A stretch of 64,000 nucleotides of DNA from REEB52 sp964626905 (GTDB taxonomy: Bacteria > Chlamydiota > Chlamydiia > Chlamydiales > SM23-39), in assembly GCA_964626905.1 (NCBI GenBank), contig CAZVHA010000008.1, positions 1 through 64,000 of the forward strand, in the 5' to 3' direction. The position numbers and the translations under genes are program-made. Every line of letters begins with the position of its first letter. Position 1 is the first letter of the stretch. This document shows positions 21,637 to 29,850 of the stretch, one piece after another. The notes below the pieces were generated by a model, which made no database searches, had not been told where the DNA came from, and saw only the letters and a list, made by a program, of their open reading frames with translations.

Positions 21637-23574
21637 ATGAAAATTGTCTTGGGATTCATCCCTTGGATCGCCTACTTTGCCCTGATTGGGATCGCCGATA
21701 TTCAGACTGCCATTATCGTTGCTCTTGGAACTGGCTGTGTTCTTGGATTTAGAGAATTGCGAAAAGGGTTTGTCCTCCCATGGGGTACGGTCATCTTTTT
21801 TTTACTGTTGCTTGGAATTCGAATTTTCAATCCAACCAATTGGCTCTTAATCCACGCCGATCTTCCGGCGAACAGTGCTTTAGCGGTTATTGCTTTGGCG
21901 TCTCTCGCAATCAATAAACCCTTCACGTTGCAATATGCCCGCGAACAGGTCGACAAAGGGCTATGGGATGTTCCTGGTTTTCTCCACTCCAATCAAATCC
22001 TCACAGCTGTTTGGAGCCTCGGCTTTTGCATTTGCACCATGGGGAGTATTCTCCACATCTATGGGATGATCGGCGATGGGATGTATCAAATTCTCTCTTA
22101 CGCTCCTTTTGTGTTCATCATCTGGTTCACTCTCCGCTTCCCTGATTGGTACAGGCAAAGAATCTTCAATCGGCAGATCCAACGGTCGCAAAAAACGATT
22201 GCCTCCAATCCTTTCTTAAAAGGCAGTTTCGCTCCTGTTTTGAAAGAAATCGATGAGCCTCATCTTCCCATTGTCGGCGAGCTCCCTAAGGATCTAGTTG
22301 GCATCTACATGCGAAATGGACCTAATCCTGCTTTTATCCCTTTTTCCTATACCTTTCCCTATGATGGCGATGGAATGCTGCATGCGATCTATATCCGCAA
22401 CGGAAAAGCGAGTTATAAAAATCGATTCATTGTAACAGACCAATTAAAAGTCGAGCGAAGGTTGGGAAAGGCCGTTTATGGAGGGATTGATTGCCCTTTC
22501 ATCAAGGATCAAAAACTTCTATTGCCCGGAGAGCCCTCTTTTCCGGTCAAAATGGGACGGTTTATCAATGTAATCCGCCACGCTAATAAATACGTGGCTT
22601 TCCATGAAGCCAATCCTGCCTATGAAGTCGATGCGCAACTGGCTACACTGGGCGAATGGACTCCGACGCACTCCAAACACCCCATCTCTGTCAACCCGCA
22701 TCCTCGATTGGATCCAGAGACGGGCGAATTATATCTAGTCTCTTATCACACGGACCGGCCCATCATTACCTACCATGTGATTGACAAAACAGGTGCATTA
22801 ATTAATTCTGGAGTAATCAATATTCCTTTTTGTTGCATGGTCCATGATTTTGTTTTAACTAAGAACTATTTCGTTCTTTTTATATGTCCTGTGGTAATTG
22901 ACAAATATGGCATGGCAAAGGGGAAGCATTTCTATAATTGGCAACCCGAACTCAACACGCAAATATGCATTGTTTCTAGAGCGCATCCATCGGCTCCTGC
23001 AACGTGGATTGAATCGGAGCTATTTTTCAATTTTCACTTTGCGAACGCCTATGAGAATGGCCATAACATCATCATCGATTATGTGCGCCATCCGAAGTTC
23101 ACCATGAATACCGCAGAAATGGGGGGCAGTCTCACCCGCGCGACCATTGACCTGCATCAAAAACGGTGCGCTCACCAGCAACTCGATGACCGTGCTGTGG
23201 AACTTCCTAGGTTCAACGACAGCAAGAATGGCTCACTTTATCGCTATACCTATACTCCCTGTCACTTAACACCAGAGAAAAATAACGAAGTCTTTAATGC
23301 CATCATCAAATATGACTTAAAAACGAATAGCACAGCTGTGCATGATTTTGGCTTGCAATATGAGATTGGCGAAGCGGTATTTGTGCCGAGGTCCAACAGT
23401 CATGAGGAGGACGATGGTTACTTAATGCTGTTTGCCACACATCGCTCCGACTTGCAGACTGATTTTTTCCTGCTAAATGCGAAAGATCTTTCGGAGAAAC
23501 CGATCGCCCGCGTGAGGTTGCCTCAGAGGATCCCTCATGGTCTTCACGGTTCGTGGATGGCTGGGCCATGGTGA
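21637..23574 (+). CDS. carotenoid oxygenase fused to an N-terminal membrane domain
   Basis: This 645-residue fusion has residues 1-175 with about five membrane segments (e.g. 6-33, 45-61, 75-93) and residues 195-645 as an RPE65/carotenoid cleavage oxygenase domain. That domain begins at LVGIYMRNGPNP and FPYDGDGMLHAI. All four His that hold the catalytic iron can be placed: H355 (NPHPRLDPETG), H403 (VHDF), H467 (FHFANAYENG) and H637 (LHGSW). It should cleave a polyene double bond with oxygen, probably at the membrane. No carotenoid biosynthesis gene is nearby, so the substrate may come from the host. The fusion to a polytopic domain is unusual. The membrane half cannot be assigned to a family. 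Confidence 0.9.
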   Translation: MKIVLGFIPWIAYFALIGIADIQTAIIVALGTGCVLGFRELRKGFVLPWGTVIFFLLLLGIRIFNPTNWLLIHADLPANSALAVIALASLAINKPFTLQYAREQVDKGLWDVPGFLHSNQILTAVWSLGFCICTMGSILHIYGMIGDGMYQILSYAPFVFIIWFTLRFPDWYRQRIFNRQIQRSQKTIASNPFLKGSFAPVLKEIDEPHLPIVGELPKDLVGIYMRNGPNPAFIPFSYTFPYDGDGMLHAIYIRNGKASYKNRFIVTDQLKVERRLGKAVYGGIDCPFIKDQKLLLPGEPSFPVKMGRFINVIRHANKYVAFHEANPAYEVDAQLATLGEWTPTHSKHPISVNPHPRLDPETGELYLVSYHTDRPIITYHVIDKTGALINSGVINIPFCCMVHDFVLTKNYFVLFICPVVIDKYGMAKGKHFYNWQPELNTQICIVSRAHPSAPATWIESELFFNFHFANAYENGHNIIIDYVRHPKFTMNTAEMGGSLTRATIDLHQKRCAHQQLDDRAVELPRFNDSKNGSLYRYTYTPCHLTPEKNNEVFNAIIKYDLKTNSTAVHDFGLQYEIGEAVFVPRSNSHEEDDGYLMLFATHRSDLQTDFFLLNAKDLSEKPIARVRLPQRIPHGLHGSWMAGPW

Positions 23575-23621
23575 CAGGTTGCGTTTTCTATGTTAGGACA
23601 ACTGTTATAGTCGCAAAGAAG

Positions 23622-23669
23622 TATACCGTACACGGTATAAATGGAGCCCGGTTTTATAGAGCAAATTTG
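23622..23669 (+). repeat. palindrome and island-edge repeat upstream of the VOC gene
   Basis: TATACCGT-AC-ACGGTATA (23622-23639) is a perfect 8-bp dyad; a diverged copy lies at 37613-37630. Directly after it, GGAGCCCGG plus TTTTATAGAGCAAATTTG (23643-23669) matches 20394-20402 plus 20422-20439. At the earlier locus the two halves are separated by the 19 bases that carry the tRNA-Lys 3' end. The site may be an uninterrupted version of that junction. Confidence 0.6.
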
Positions 23670-23680
23670 GAATGAGGTAT

Positions 23681-24073
23681 ATGAATTTTGTTGGGATTGA
23701 TCATATTGTGCTGACAGTCAAATCTATTGAGAAGAGCATCGAATTTTATTGTTCGGTTTTAGGCATGACAGAGGTGACATTTGGGAAGGGGAGAAAAGCG
23801 ATTCTCTGTGGAGCGCAAAAGATCAATCTCCACGAACAAGGGAAGGAGTTTGAACCCAAAGCATTCCACCCTTCACCGGGATCTGCGGATATTTGTGTCA
23901 TTGTGAACACACCCTTGGAAACGGTCATGAGAGAGTTGATCAAACATAAGATCATTATTATTGAGGGGCCAGTTGAAAGAACTGGAGCAAAAGGCAAAAT
24001 TCAATCTGTCTATCTTCGGGATCCTGATCAAAATCTGATTGAAATTTCGAATTATTTATGCCGCCTCACTTAG
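23681..24073 (+). CDS. VOC (glyoxalase/bleomycin-resistance) family protein
   Basis: The 130-residue single-domain VOC protein contains GIDHIVLTVKSIEKSIEFYCSVLGM at the N-terminus and YLRDPDQNLIEISNY at the end, which bring the usual His/Glu metal ligands (IDHIVLTV, IEIS). Homologues of this small type include uncharacterised virulence-associated lyase-like proteins; the reaction cannot be read. ATG 23681 gives the family-typical start (MNFVGIDH); ATG 23672 is an alternative. The 3' end overlaps the opposing kinase gene by 4 bases. Confidence 0.85.
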   Translation: MNFVGIDHIVLTVKSIEKSIEFYCSVLGMTEVTFGKGRKAILCGAQKINLHEQGKEFEPKAFHPSPGSADICVIVNTPLETVMRELIKHKIIIIEGPVERTGAKGKIQSVYLRDPDQNLIEISNYLCRLT

Positions 24074-25233
24074 CAGTCAATAGTGTTTTTTTCTTCGCTC
24101 TCTGGCATAGATTTTTTTGATTCTTCTTTTATAAGGTTTTCGAGCAGATCAACAGCTTGGCTTGCCTTCATTCTTTTTTGGGGATCGACGTCCAACAAGC
24201 TCAATAGCAAAGGCCGAAGCACTTCGGGACAGTTAAGACGGGGAAACTCTTTTTGGACTTTCTCATTTGTGAGGTTTGCCAGAATCCGAAGGCCTTTGCT
24301 CCGAGCGTCCGCTTGGGCACATTGAAAAGAAAATATCATTCCGGTAAAAATCGCACAGATTGTGAGACCTAAGGGGAATAGATCATTTGCAGGAGTTACT
24401 AAAGAGGGATCTTCTTTCCTTTCAGCTGACATTTTTGCTATTTCTGGAGATAACCAGCCAGGGGTTCCTAAAGGGGTTTTTTTTTCTAGAACATCGCGAT
24501 CTTCGCAGGCAAGTCCCAGATCGATCAGTTTGATTCTACCATTAGACATCACCAGAAAATTTTCTGGCTTAATATCTCGATGAAGAATCGGATGCCTCCG
24601 ATCATGCAAAACTTGAACTGCCTTCGCACAATCTCTAGCGAGGAGTAAATTTTCTTTAAAGGAGGAGAGATTTCGAGTGTTAATGAGATGATGCAGATCC
24701 ATTTTCCCAAGTTCTATTCCTACATAGACTCTTTTTTTGGAATCCTTGAAAAAGAAATCTACCTCAATTATAGAGCTATTTCCGTGGAATTTCCGCAAAA
24801 GAACGACCTCTCTCTCGGCTTTGTTTTTGATATCTTCCCATGAAAATGGTTGGCCATTTTTTTTCATCTTGGCTTCAACGCGCTTCTTTTTAGTTATAGC
24901 GAGGGCGCCCACTTTAATTTGATCGAGACGGGCAAGATCAAAAGAGACTTTCTTTTTAATTAATTTGTGACTGCCTTTCCCAACCATGTGATCCTTGCCC
25001 CTTTTGTGCCGTGTCATCACAATGTGAGCTCTTCCATCAACACCAGACAAAAAAACACTCCGAGCGAGCGAATATTTTTTTTTCTTAAGCTTGAGCACAT
25101 CATTCTTTTGAGGGCGGCCTATTTTTTTAGCTGTATCGATGATTTTTTCTATTTCATCTCTTTTGAATTTTTGTTCCGTGCAAGAATGAACGGCATCTAA
25201 GATTTGTTGGACTGGATCTCGAATGGCTAACAC
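24070..25233 (-). CDS. eukaryotic-type Ser/Thr protein kinase
   Basis: This 387-residue cytosolic kinase has a Lys-rich N-terminus. GKGSHKLIKK (about residue 85) stands for the Gly-rich loop, ALAITKKK (about 110-117) supplies the ATP-binding Lys and E140 is a candidate helix-C Glu. HRDIKPEN (218-225) is the catalytic loop, DLG (238-240) replaces DFG and PGWLSPE (258-264) replaces APE. The catalytic residues are intact, so activity is likely. It starts with GTG and ends in an acidic Glu/Ser-rich tail without membrane anchor, unlike PknD. Substrates are unknown. It may be a secreted effector kinase. Confidence 0.88.
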   Translation of the reverse strand: MLAIRDPVQQILDAVHSCTEQKFKRDEIEKIIDTAKKIGRPQKNDVLKLKKKKYSLARSVFLSGVDGRAHIVMTRHKRGKDHMVGKGSHKLIKKKVSFDLARLDQIKVGALAITKKKRVEAKMKKNGQPFSWEDIKNKAEREVVLLRKFHGNSSIIEVDFFFKDSKKRVYVGIELGKMDLHHLINTRNLSSFKENLLLARDCAKAVQVLHDRRHPILHRDIKPENFLVMSNGRIKLIDLGLACEDRDVLEKKTPLGTPGWLSPEIAKMSAERKEDPSLVTPANDLFPLGLTICAIFTGMIFSFQCAQADARSKGLRILANLTNEKVQKEFPRLNCPEVLRPLLLSLLDVDPQKRMKASQAVDLLENLIKEESKKSMPESEEKNTIDC

Positions 25234-25317
25234 GCCCCGTGATTATTGCATACTAACTAAATTTGTGCAATAAATACCGTTGAGCGCTCAGAGAAGAGAT
25301 AGGTTCATTCAATTGGA

Positions 25318-25347
25318 TTGACACAAAAACTTCTTATTGAGTACGCT
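25318..25347 (+). promoter_or_regulatory. candidate sigma-66-type promoter
   Basis: TTGACA at 25318-25323 is a perfect -35 box. With an 18-base spacer the -10 would be TACGCT (25342-25347), weak but within what chlamydial promoters tolerate. It lies 30 bases ahead of the ATG at 25378, whose ribosome site is AAAGGG. Confidence 0.45.
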
Positions 25348-25377
25348 GCCCTTTTTTAAAAACTTGAAAGGGTCAAA

Positions 25378-25839
25378 ATGAGTAATCCAGCGACTGTACA
25401 GGGTCAAAAATATGAAACTTTTGTTGCGGGGATAGGGGCTTCTAGTTATGTGGAAAAATGCATTTTTATTCCGGCTCCTTACCAATTAAATCTCAGCGCA
25501 GACGGGGGTGTACGTAACCAAAGAAGACATTTAATGACTTCTGCTGCTGCTGAGGCGATGAGGGCGGTTTGTGATCAAGTGAATAGCAAAAAATTATGTG
25601 ATGAGAAGGGAGAAGACTTCCTTCGGACTCGGCGAAGCGTGGATTTGTTGATGCGAGAGGCGATAGAACAAGCTGACAGAACCGCCTTAACGCCCGTGCA
25701 AATTCCAAAGGGTCTTCTGGATCAAATCAAAGAATTGTACGACCAAAGCGTTGATGATAACACTCCGCAAGGTCGGGTGCCCGTTTTGAAGCGCAATATG
25801 AAACAGCTCATTCAGGAATCTAATATTTTTGATGAGTGA
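25378..25839 (+). CDS. hypothetical protein, partly duplicated downstream
   Basis: The 153-residue protein has no recognisable family. It begins MSNPATVQGQKYETF, is polar, and has a helical C-terminal half rich in charged residues ending LIQESNIFDE. No signal or membrane segment is seen. It precedes the Inc-like membrane gene by 38 bases on the same strand and has a candidate promoter upstream. The last 20 or so codons were copied in the tandem duplication: a remnant with an in-frame stop lies at 26513-26581. It may be a chaperone or partner of the membrane protein, but that is speculation. Confidence 0.65.
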   Translation: MSNPATVQGQKYETFVAGIGASSYVEKCIFIPAPYQLNLSADGGVRNQRRHLMTSAAAEAMRAVCDQVNSKKLCDEKGEDFLRTRRSVDLLMREAIEQADRTALTPVQIPKGLLDQIKELYDQSVDDNTPQGRVPVLKRNMKQLIQESNIFDE

Positions 25840-25877
25840 AATCATTCAGTAAAACTTTGAAACTTTAGGAGATCGTC

Positions 25878-26474
25878 ATGTTGAGTATTGGTATCGGACA
25901 GAACCAAAATTGGAAACAAATTGCAAAAGCTACGACTGCTGTTGCCTCTATAGCGACTGTAGTGAATACAGGTATGAGCTTATTATTAACTCAAGCGATA
26001 TGGGAGACAGAGATATCGAAAACTGCAGCAGCAGCGCTTGGAGCGATATCTGGCGCGCTTTGGAGTTCAGCAGCGTATCTGATGGGTACAGGCATTAATA
26101 GAATGTTCTTGGGAAGACAAGGTTGGTGTGTGACCGGTTCTTTAGTTTTTCTTCAACTCATCCAGTTCGGGAGCAACATGTTCATCATTGCTCCATCTAT
26201 TACGTTTGGTATATGGAACGCGCTCGGAAGTTCATTGAGCTACACGAAGGTATGGATTGTTACACAAGGTGCCCTGACAATGAGTATGGCATTCGATCTG
26301 TTGGTTCTTGTGCTTGATTCGTGTTGTTGTGACAGGGCAATACGGAAATTTCTATTCACAACTGGTCGAGATAGCGATTCAAGAGAGACTCATAATGCAG
26401 ATGACACTACACTAGATATAGGTAGTAGGCCATTATTGGCGACTCAAGATCGGCGTCTCCCCCAATATGCTTAA
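25878..26474 (+). CDS. Inc-like four-helix membrane protein, copy 1
   Basis: The 198-residue protein has four hydrophobic segments (about residues 20-39, 48-70, 82-112 and 118-142). A cysteine triplet DSCCCDRAIRKF follows at the membrane edge, then a hydrophilic tail with a basic end (ATQDRRLPQYA). Paired hydrophobic segments with no family match are typical of chlamydial inclusion-membrane (Inc) proteins. The CCC next to the membrane would suit host S-acylation, which is inference. AGGAGA lies 7 bases before the ATG. A paralogue of 186 residues follows at 26621, mostly identical in the middle and shorter at the tail. Confidence 0.75.
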   Translation: MLSIGIGQNQNWKQIAKATTAVASIATVVNTGMSLLLTQAIWETEISKTAAAALGAISGALWSSAAYLMGTGINRMFLGRQGWCVTGSLVFLQLIQFGSNMFIIAPSITFGIWNALGSSLSYTKVWIVTQGALTMSMAFDLLVLVLDSCCCDRAIRKFLFTTGRDSDSRETHNADDTTLDIGSRPLLATQDRRLPQYA

Positions 26475-26477
26475 TTA

Positions 26478-26513
26478 TCAGTCGCTTGATAACTGTTCCT
26501 TGGCTTGAACAAG
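26478..26513 (+). repeat. duplicated 3'-end remnant of the DUF2608 gene
   Basis: The sequence from ATCAGTC through GTTCCTTGGCTTGAAC matches, with few differences, the stretch at about 27188-27223 that encodes the last residues of the DUF2608 protein on the minus strand. Its position between the two membrane genes marks the downstream edge of the original duplicated unit. Confidence 0.8.
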
Positions 26514-26581
26514 GCAAAGTACCTCTTTTAAAGCGCGACATCAAATGACTGATTCAGGAATCTAAAATTTTTGATGAGTGA
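26513..26581 (+). pseudogene. remnant of the 3' end of the 25378-25839 gene
   Basis: It translates as GKVPLLKRDIK, stop, LIQESKIFDE, which matches the end of the 153-residue protein (GRVPVLKRNMKQLIQESNIFDE) with one in-frame TGA. The following non-coding sequence up to the next ATG also matches 25840-25877. This is the left edge of the second duplication unit, with no start codon or upstream domain, so it is not functional. Confidence 0.85.
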
Positions 26582-26620
26582 AATCATTTAGTCAAAACTT
26601 TGAAACTTTAGGAGATCGTC

Positions 26621-27181
26621 ATGTTGAGTACTAGTATCGGACAGAACCAAAATCGGAAACAAATTGCAAAAGCTATGCCTGCCGTTGTTCTCTGTGCGAC
26701 TGTAGTGAATATAGGTATGAGCTTATTATTAACTCAAGGGATATGGGATACAGCAATATCGAAAACTGCAGCAGTAGCGCTTGGAGCAATATCGGGCGCG
26801 CTTTGGAGTTCAGCAACTTATCTGATGGCTACAGGCATTAATAGAATGTTATTTGGAAGACAAGGTTGGTGTGTGACCGGTTCTTTTGCTTTTCTTCAAC
26901 TCATCCAGCTCGGAGGCAGCACATTGATCATTGCTCCATTTAGTACGTTTGCTATATGGAACCCGCTCGGAAGTTTATTCGGAAGTTCATTGAGCTACAC
27001 GAAGATAGTGATCGTTACACAAAGTGTCCTGATAATGAGTATGGCATTCGATCTATTGGTTTATGTGCTTGATTCGTGTTGTTGTAACAGGGTAATACGG
27101 GATTTTCTATTGACAACTAGTCGAAAGAGCGATTCAAGAGAGACTCATAACGCAGATTACACTACACTAGATATAGAGTAG
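26621..27181 (+). CDS. Inc-like four-helix membrane protein, copy 2
   Basis: This 186-residue paralogue of the 25878 gene has the same four hydrophobic segments, the same DSCCC motif at the membrane edge (here DSCCCNRVIRDF) and the same RETHNAD tail segment. It carries a small insertion in the third loop (GSLFGSSLSYTK) and stops earlier, at TTLDIE. Substitutions are spread through the helices, so the duplication is not brand new, yet both frames stay open, which implies selection on both copies. It uses the duplicated ribosome site and leader. Confidence 0.75.
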   Translation: MLSTSIGQNQNRKQIAKAMPAVVLCATVVNIGMSLLLTQGIWDTAISKTAAVALGAISGALWSSATYLMATGINRMLFGRQGWCVTGSFAFLQLIQLGGSTLIIAPFSTFAIWNPLGSLFGSSLSYTKIVIVTQSVLIMSMAFDLLVYVLDSCCCNRVIRDFLLTTSRKSDSRETHNADYTTLDIE

Positions 27182-27190
27182 GCCATATTA

Positions 27191-28030
27191 TCAGTCACTT
27201 AATGACTGTTCCTTGGCTTGAACATCGTCGATCCATTTGCCTTGTTCAATAAATGAGCGAATTTGAAATTGGGCGACTCCTCTATTCAAAGTGCACGGCA
27301 ATTTTTGAGCGGCCGTATAGTGGAATCCCGTGTAGGGAATTTTCAAAGATTCCAAAGCCTTGCCAACGGACTGAACGTATTCCAACTGATCATCTATTAA
27401 AACCACCCGTTTCGGAGTCCATTCAATCGCATGCAAAAACTTTTGCAAAGTATCTCCTTTTGGGTGAAGAGAGGCAAAGAGGATCCCGGATTTGAATAGA
27501 GGGGCGAATTCTTTTGTATCGCTTTTGGGAAGCTCTATCACCCCCTTTTCTGAAAGGGTACTGCTGAAATCGAAGCCGAATCGTTTGAGCTCTTCGATGC
27601 GCCAATCTGCTACGCTTGCAATTCTTCCGACCTTTCCTCTTGGAGCGGCTGTAAAGGCCATGACGGGGACGCCTCTTTCTTGGAGTCTTTGAATGCAAGA
27701 AACACTCTCCTCATCGACAAGGGAGTGGGTGGCATTCAGTAAAATCTCCCGGAATATATAGCGAGGGCCGGTAGATAAATTTTGAACCATGCTACCGCCC
27801 AGTAATTCCTCAAGAAAATCTTCATTTGGGGGTCTCAAAATCGCATCATCGGGGACGATCAGCGTGGAGTCGACATCGAATAATACGAGCGAATCGGAGT
27901 CCAAAGTTGCGAGTTCTTTCTCTATTTCCCTAAGATCGCTTGTGGAGTAGATTTGATACTTTTCCTGGCAGGAAGCGACAATGGCGGGTGGGTGCGCTAT
28001 GAGAGAAAATAAAAGTAGTAGGATCGTCAT
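27191..28030 (-). CDS. DUF2608 HAD-like phosphatase-fold protein, exported
   Basis: The 279-residue product starts with a signal peptide (MTILLLLFSLIAHPPAIVASC, with a Cys near residue 21 that could be a lipobox). The HAD motif LVLFDVDSTLI follows (about residues 47-57, Asp nucleophile in DVD). VMAFTAAPRG stands for motif II (Thr), and KRVVLIDDQLEYV is the late acidic motif IV. DUF2608 proteins occur in Legionella, Bordetella and chlamydiae; their substrates are unknown. Export to the periplasm or beyond is likely. The 3' end contributed to the adjacent tandem duplication. Confidence 0.85.
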   Translation of the reverse strand: MTILLLLFSLIAHPPAIVASCQEKYQIYSTSDLREIEKELATLDSDSLVLFDVDSTLIVPDDAILRPPNEDFLEELLGGSMVQNLSTGPRYIFREILLNATHSLVDEESVSCIQRLQERGVPVMAFTAAPRGKVGRIASVADWRIEELKRFGFDFSSTLSEKGVIELPKSDTKEFAPLFKSGILFASLHPKGDTLQKFLHAIEWTPKRVVLIDDQLEYVQSVGKALESLKIPYTGFHYTAAQKLPCTLNRGVAQFQIRSFIEQGKWIDDVQAKEQSLSD

Positions 28031-28171
28031 GATGGTGAGATTGTATCGATTTTGTCAATAAAAACCCAACCCCGTTTTCGCTGTATCCACGCAATCAACT
28101 CCCGGGGGGAGCTAGCCAAAAATATCTTTTTCTGCTACACTCCAACCCTTTCTTCAAATACTTGGAGCTAT

Positions 28172-29797
28172 ATGCAGAAAATTAGTGTTCTCTTTTCTCT
28201 TTTAGGATCGATGGCTTTTGCTGGGGCAGAAGCCGAGAGTCCGCTTTTGAAGGGGATTCTCATCGTAGATGACTCTTCAAAAATCAGACAATCTGACCTC
28301 GATCGGATCGATGGGGTTCAGTTTGAAGGGGTTGTTCAGAATGAAGCGTTGGCTGAGGAGCTGACCCCCTTCTTTTCCAATTTTCCACTGACAGGCAATG
28401 GAGCAGAGGTTCTCTGTTCGGCGATCACCTCTTACTATCACGAGCACGATGATTTGAGGGTGGCTGTCTCTATTCCTGAGCAAGACAGTGCAAATGGGGT
28501 GGTTCAAATTGTGATGACGCCAGAACGGATGGGAAAGCTAAACATCAAAGAGAATCGGTATACTGAACCGGAAGTATTGAGCAAATGGGTACGCATTTCT
28601 ACGGCGGATCCGATCAATGAAAAGACCCTTGCGCAAGATGTGGGTTGGATGAATGCCAATCCTTTTAGGACGGTCACAGTGGGCTACCAACCCTCCGATC
28701 AATTTGGCGTCACTGATGTCGATCTGTTGGTCTCTGATAAGAAGAGCTGGAAAATCACGACTGGAGTTGAAAACACGGGGACGATGCCGATTGGGGAGAC
28801 GAGAATTTTTGCTGGAGTTGATATCAACGATTTTATCTTCACGGATCATACGTTGAAATTGAAGGCGACAGCGGCCGATCACCTGAAGGAGTATCAGTCT
28901 TATTCTGGAGAATATACGGCTCTGCTTCCTTGGCGCAATACCCTTCGCATTTTTGGGTCTTATTTAACAACTGTGCCGGATCGAGAGCCCTATCCTCATA
29001 GACAGAGGGAGAGTTTTAAGGCATGTACCCGGTATGCTATCCCTCAGTGGTTTGGGAAAAACTTATGGATCGATCAGATCACCTATGTAGCGGGTTTTGA
29101 CTTTAAAGGGACAAACACCAATCTCTTTTTTGAAAGCGATCCAGTTCCGGTGGACAAGAGGCTTGCATTTATCGGGCAATTTGCTGCGGGTGTGAATGCA
29201 GTGCGCAAGCGAGAGGGGAGTAAAATGGCCGCAGGGATCGATCTCATTGGATCACCTGGCGAGATGTTGCCTCACCAAACGGCAGATGATTTTGAGAATC
29301 TGCGCGACGGGGCAAGTGCCACGTATTTCTATTCAAAACTCGATCTTGCAATTGAGCAGGCATTGATCCAAGGCTGGAATGTTTTCTTTCAAGGAAGGGG
29401 ACAATTTGCCCTCGCCAATTTGATTCCGTCGGAGCAGTTTTCTCTCGGTGGTTTTAACACTGTGCGCGGCTATAATCAGGATGTTGTCGATGGAGACAAT
29501 GCTGTTTGCGGCAATTTTGAGTTGAGGACTCCTGAGTTTGGCATAGCCGGGCTTTGGTTTCCGAGAGTGGGCGACAAGCTGAATTTCCTTGGTTTTGTCG
29601 ATGCCGGGTATGCATGGTTCCGCGATGAGGTGTTTGATGCTCCGATAGATCAGGCGCTCTTGAGCGTAGGTCCTGGGGTTCGCTATTCAGTTGGCTCTTA
29701 TTTTGCGGGTCGATTTGATGTGGGCTTCCCTCTTTTAAAAGTGGAAAAGGACGATGAGAAGCCGCACCTGCATTTCAGCGCGGTCTTGAGTTATTAA
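28172..29797 (+). CDS. TpsB-type (ShlB/FhaC, Omp85 superfamily) outer-membrane translocator
   Basis: The 541-residue product from ATG 28172 has a signal peptide (MQKISVLFSLLGSMAFAGAEA), POTRA-like domains (about residues 24-180, LTGNGAEVLCSAITSYYHEHDDL) and a 16-strand-type barrel. The barrel has the conserved FSLGGFNTVRGY motif (about residues 427-438) that plugs the pore in two-partner secretion translocators. GGAG lies just upstream of the ATG; an in-frame start at 28052 would hide the signal peptide. No filamentous TpsA partner gene is in the window. A BamA/TamA-like role is less likely. Confidence 0.82.
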   Translation: MQKISVLFSLLGSMAFAGAEAESPLLKGILIVDDSSKIRQSDLDRIDGVQFEGVVQNEALAEELTPFFSNFPLTGNGAEVLCSAITSYYHEHDDLRVAVSIPEQDSANGVVQIVMTPERMGKLNIKENRYTEPEVLSKWVRISTADPINEKTLAQDVGWMNANPFRTVTVGYQPSDQFGVTDVDLLVSDKKSWKITTGVENTGTMPIGETRIFAGVDINDFIFTDHTLKLKATAADHLKEYQSYSGEYTALLPWRNTLRIFGSYLTTVPDREPYPHRQRESFKACTRYAIPQWFGKNLWIDQITYVAGFDFKGTNTNLFFESDPVPVDKRLAFIGQFAAGVNAVRKREGSKMAAGIDLIGSPGEMLPHQTADDFENLRDGASATYFYSKLDLAIEQALIQGWNVFFQGRGQFALANLIPSEQFSLGGFNTVRGYNQDVVDGDNAVCGNFELRTPEFGIAGLWFPRVGDKLNFLGFVDAGYAWFRDEVFDAPIDQALLSVGPGVRYSVGSYFAGRFDVGFPLLKVEKDDEKPHLHFSAVLSY

Positions 29798-29800
29798 TCC

Positions 29801-29835
29801 AAAAATGGGGAGCGCTTTCTTGGCTCTCCCCTTCT
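29801..29835 (-). terminator. hairpin terminator between convergent genes
   Basis: GGGGAG (29807-29812) pairs with CTCCCC (29826-29831). Read on the minus strand the stem is followed by ATTTTTGG, a usable U-tract, so it would end the DMT transporter transcript. On the plus strand the following CTTCTT is weaker but could also stop the TpsB transcript. Confidence 0.65.
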
Positions 29836-29850
29836 TCCATTCTAAATTCT

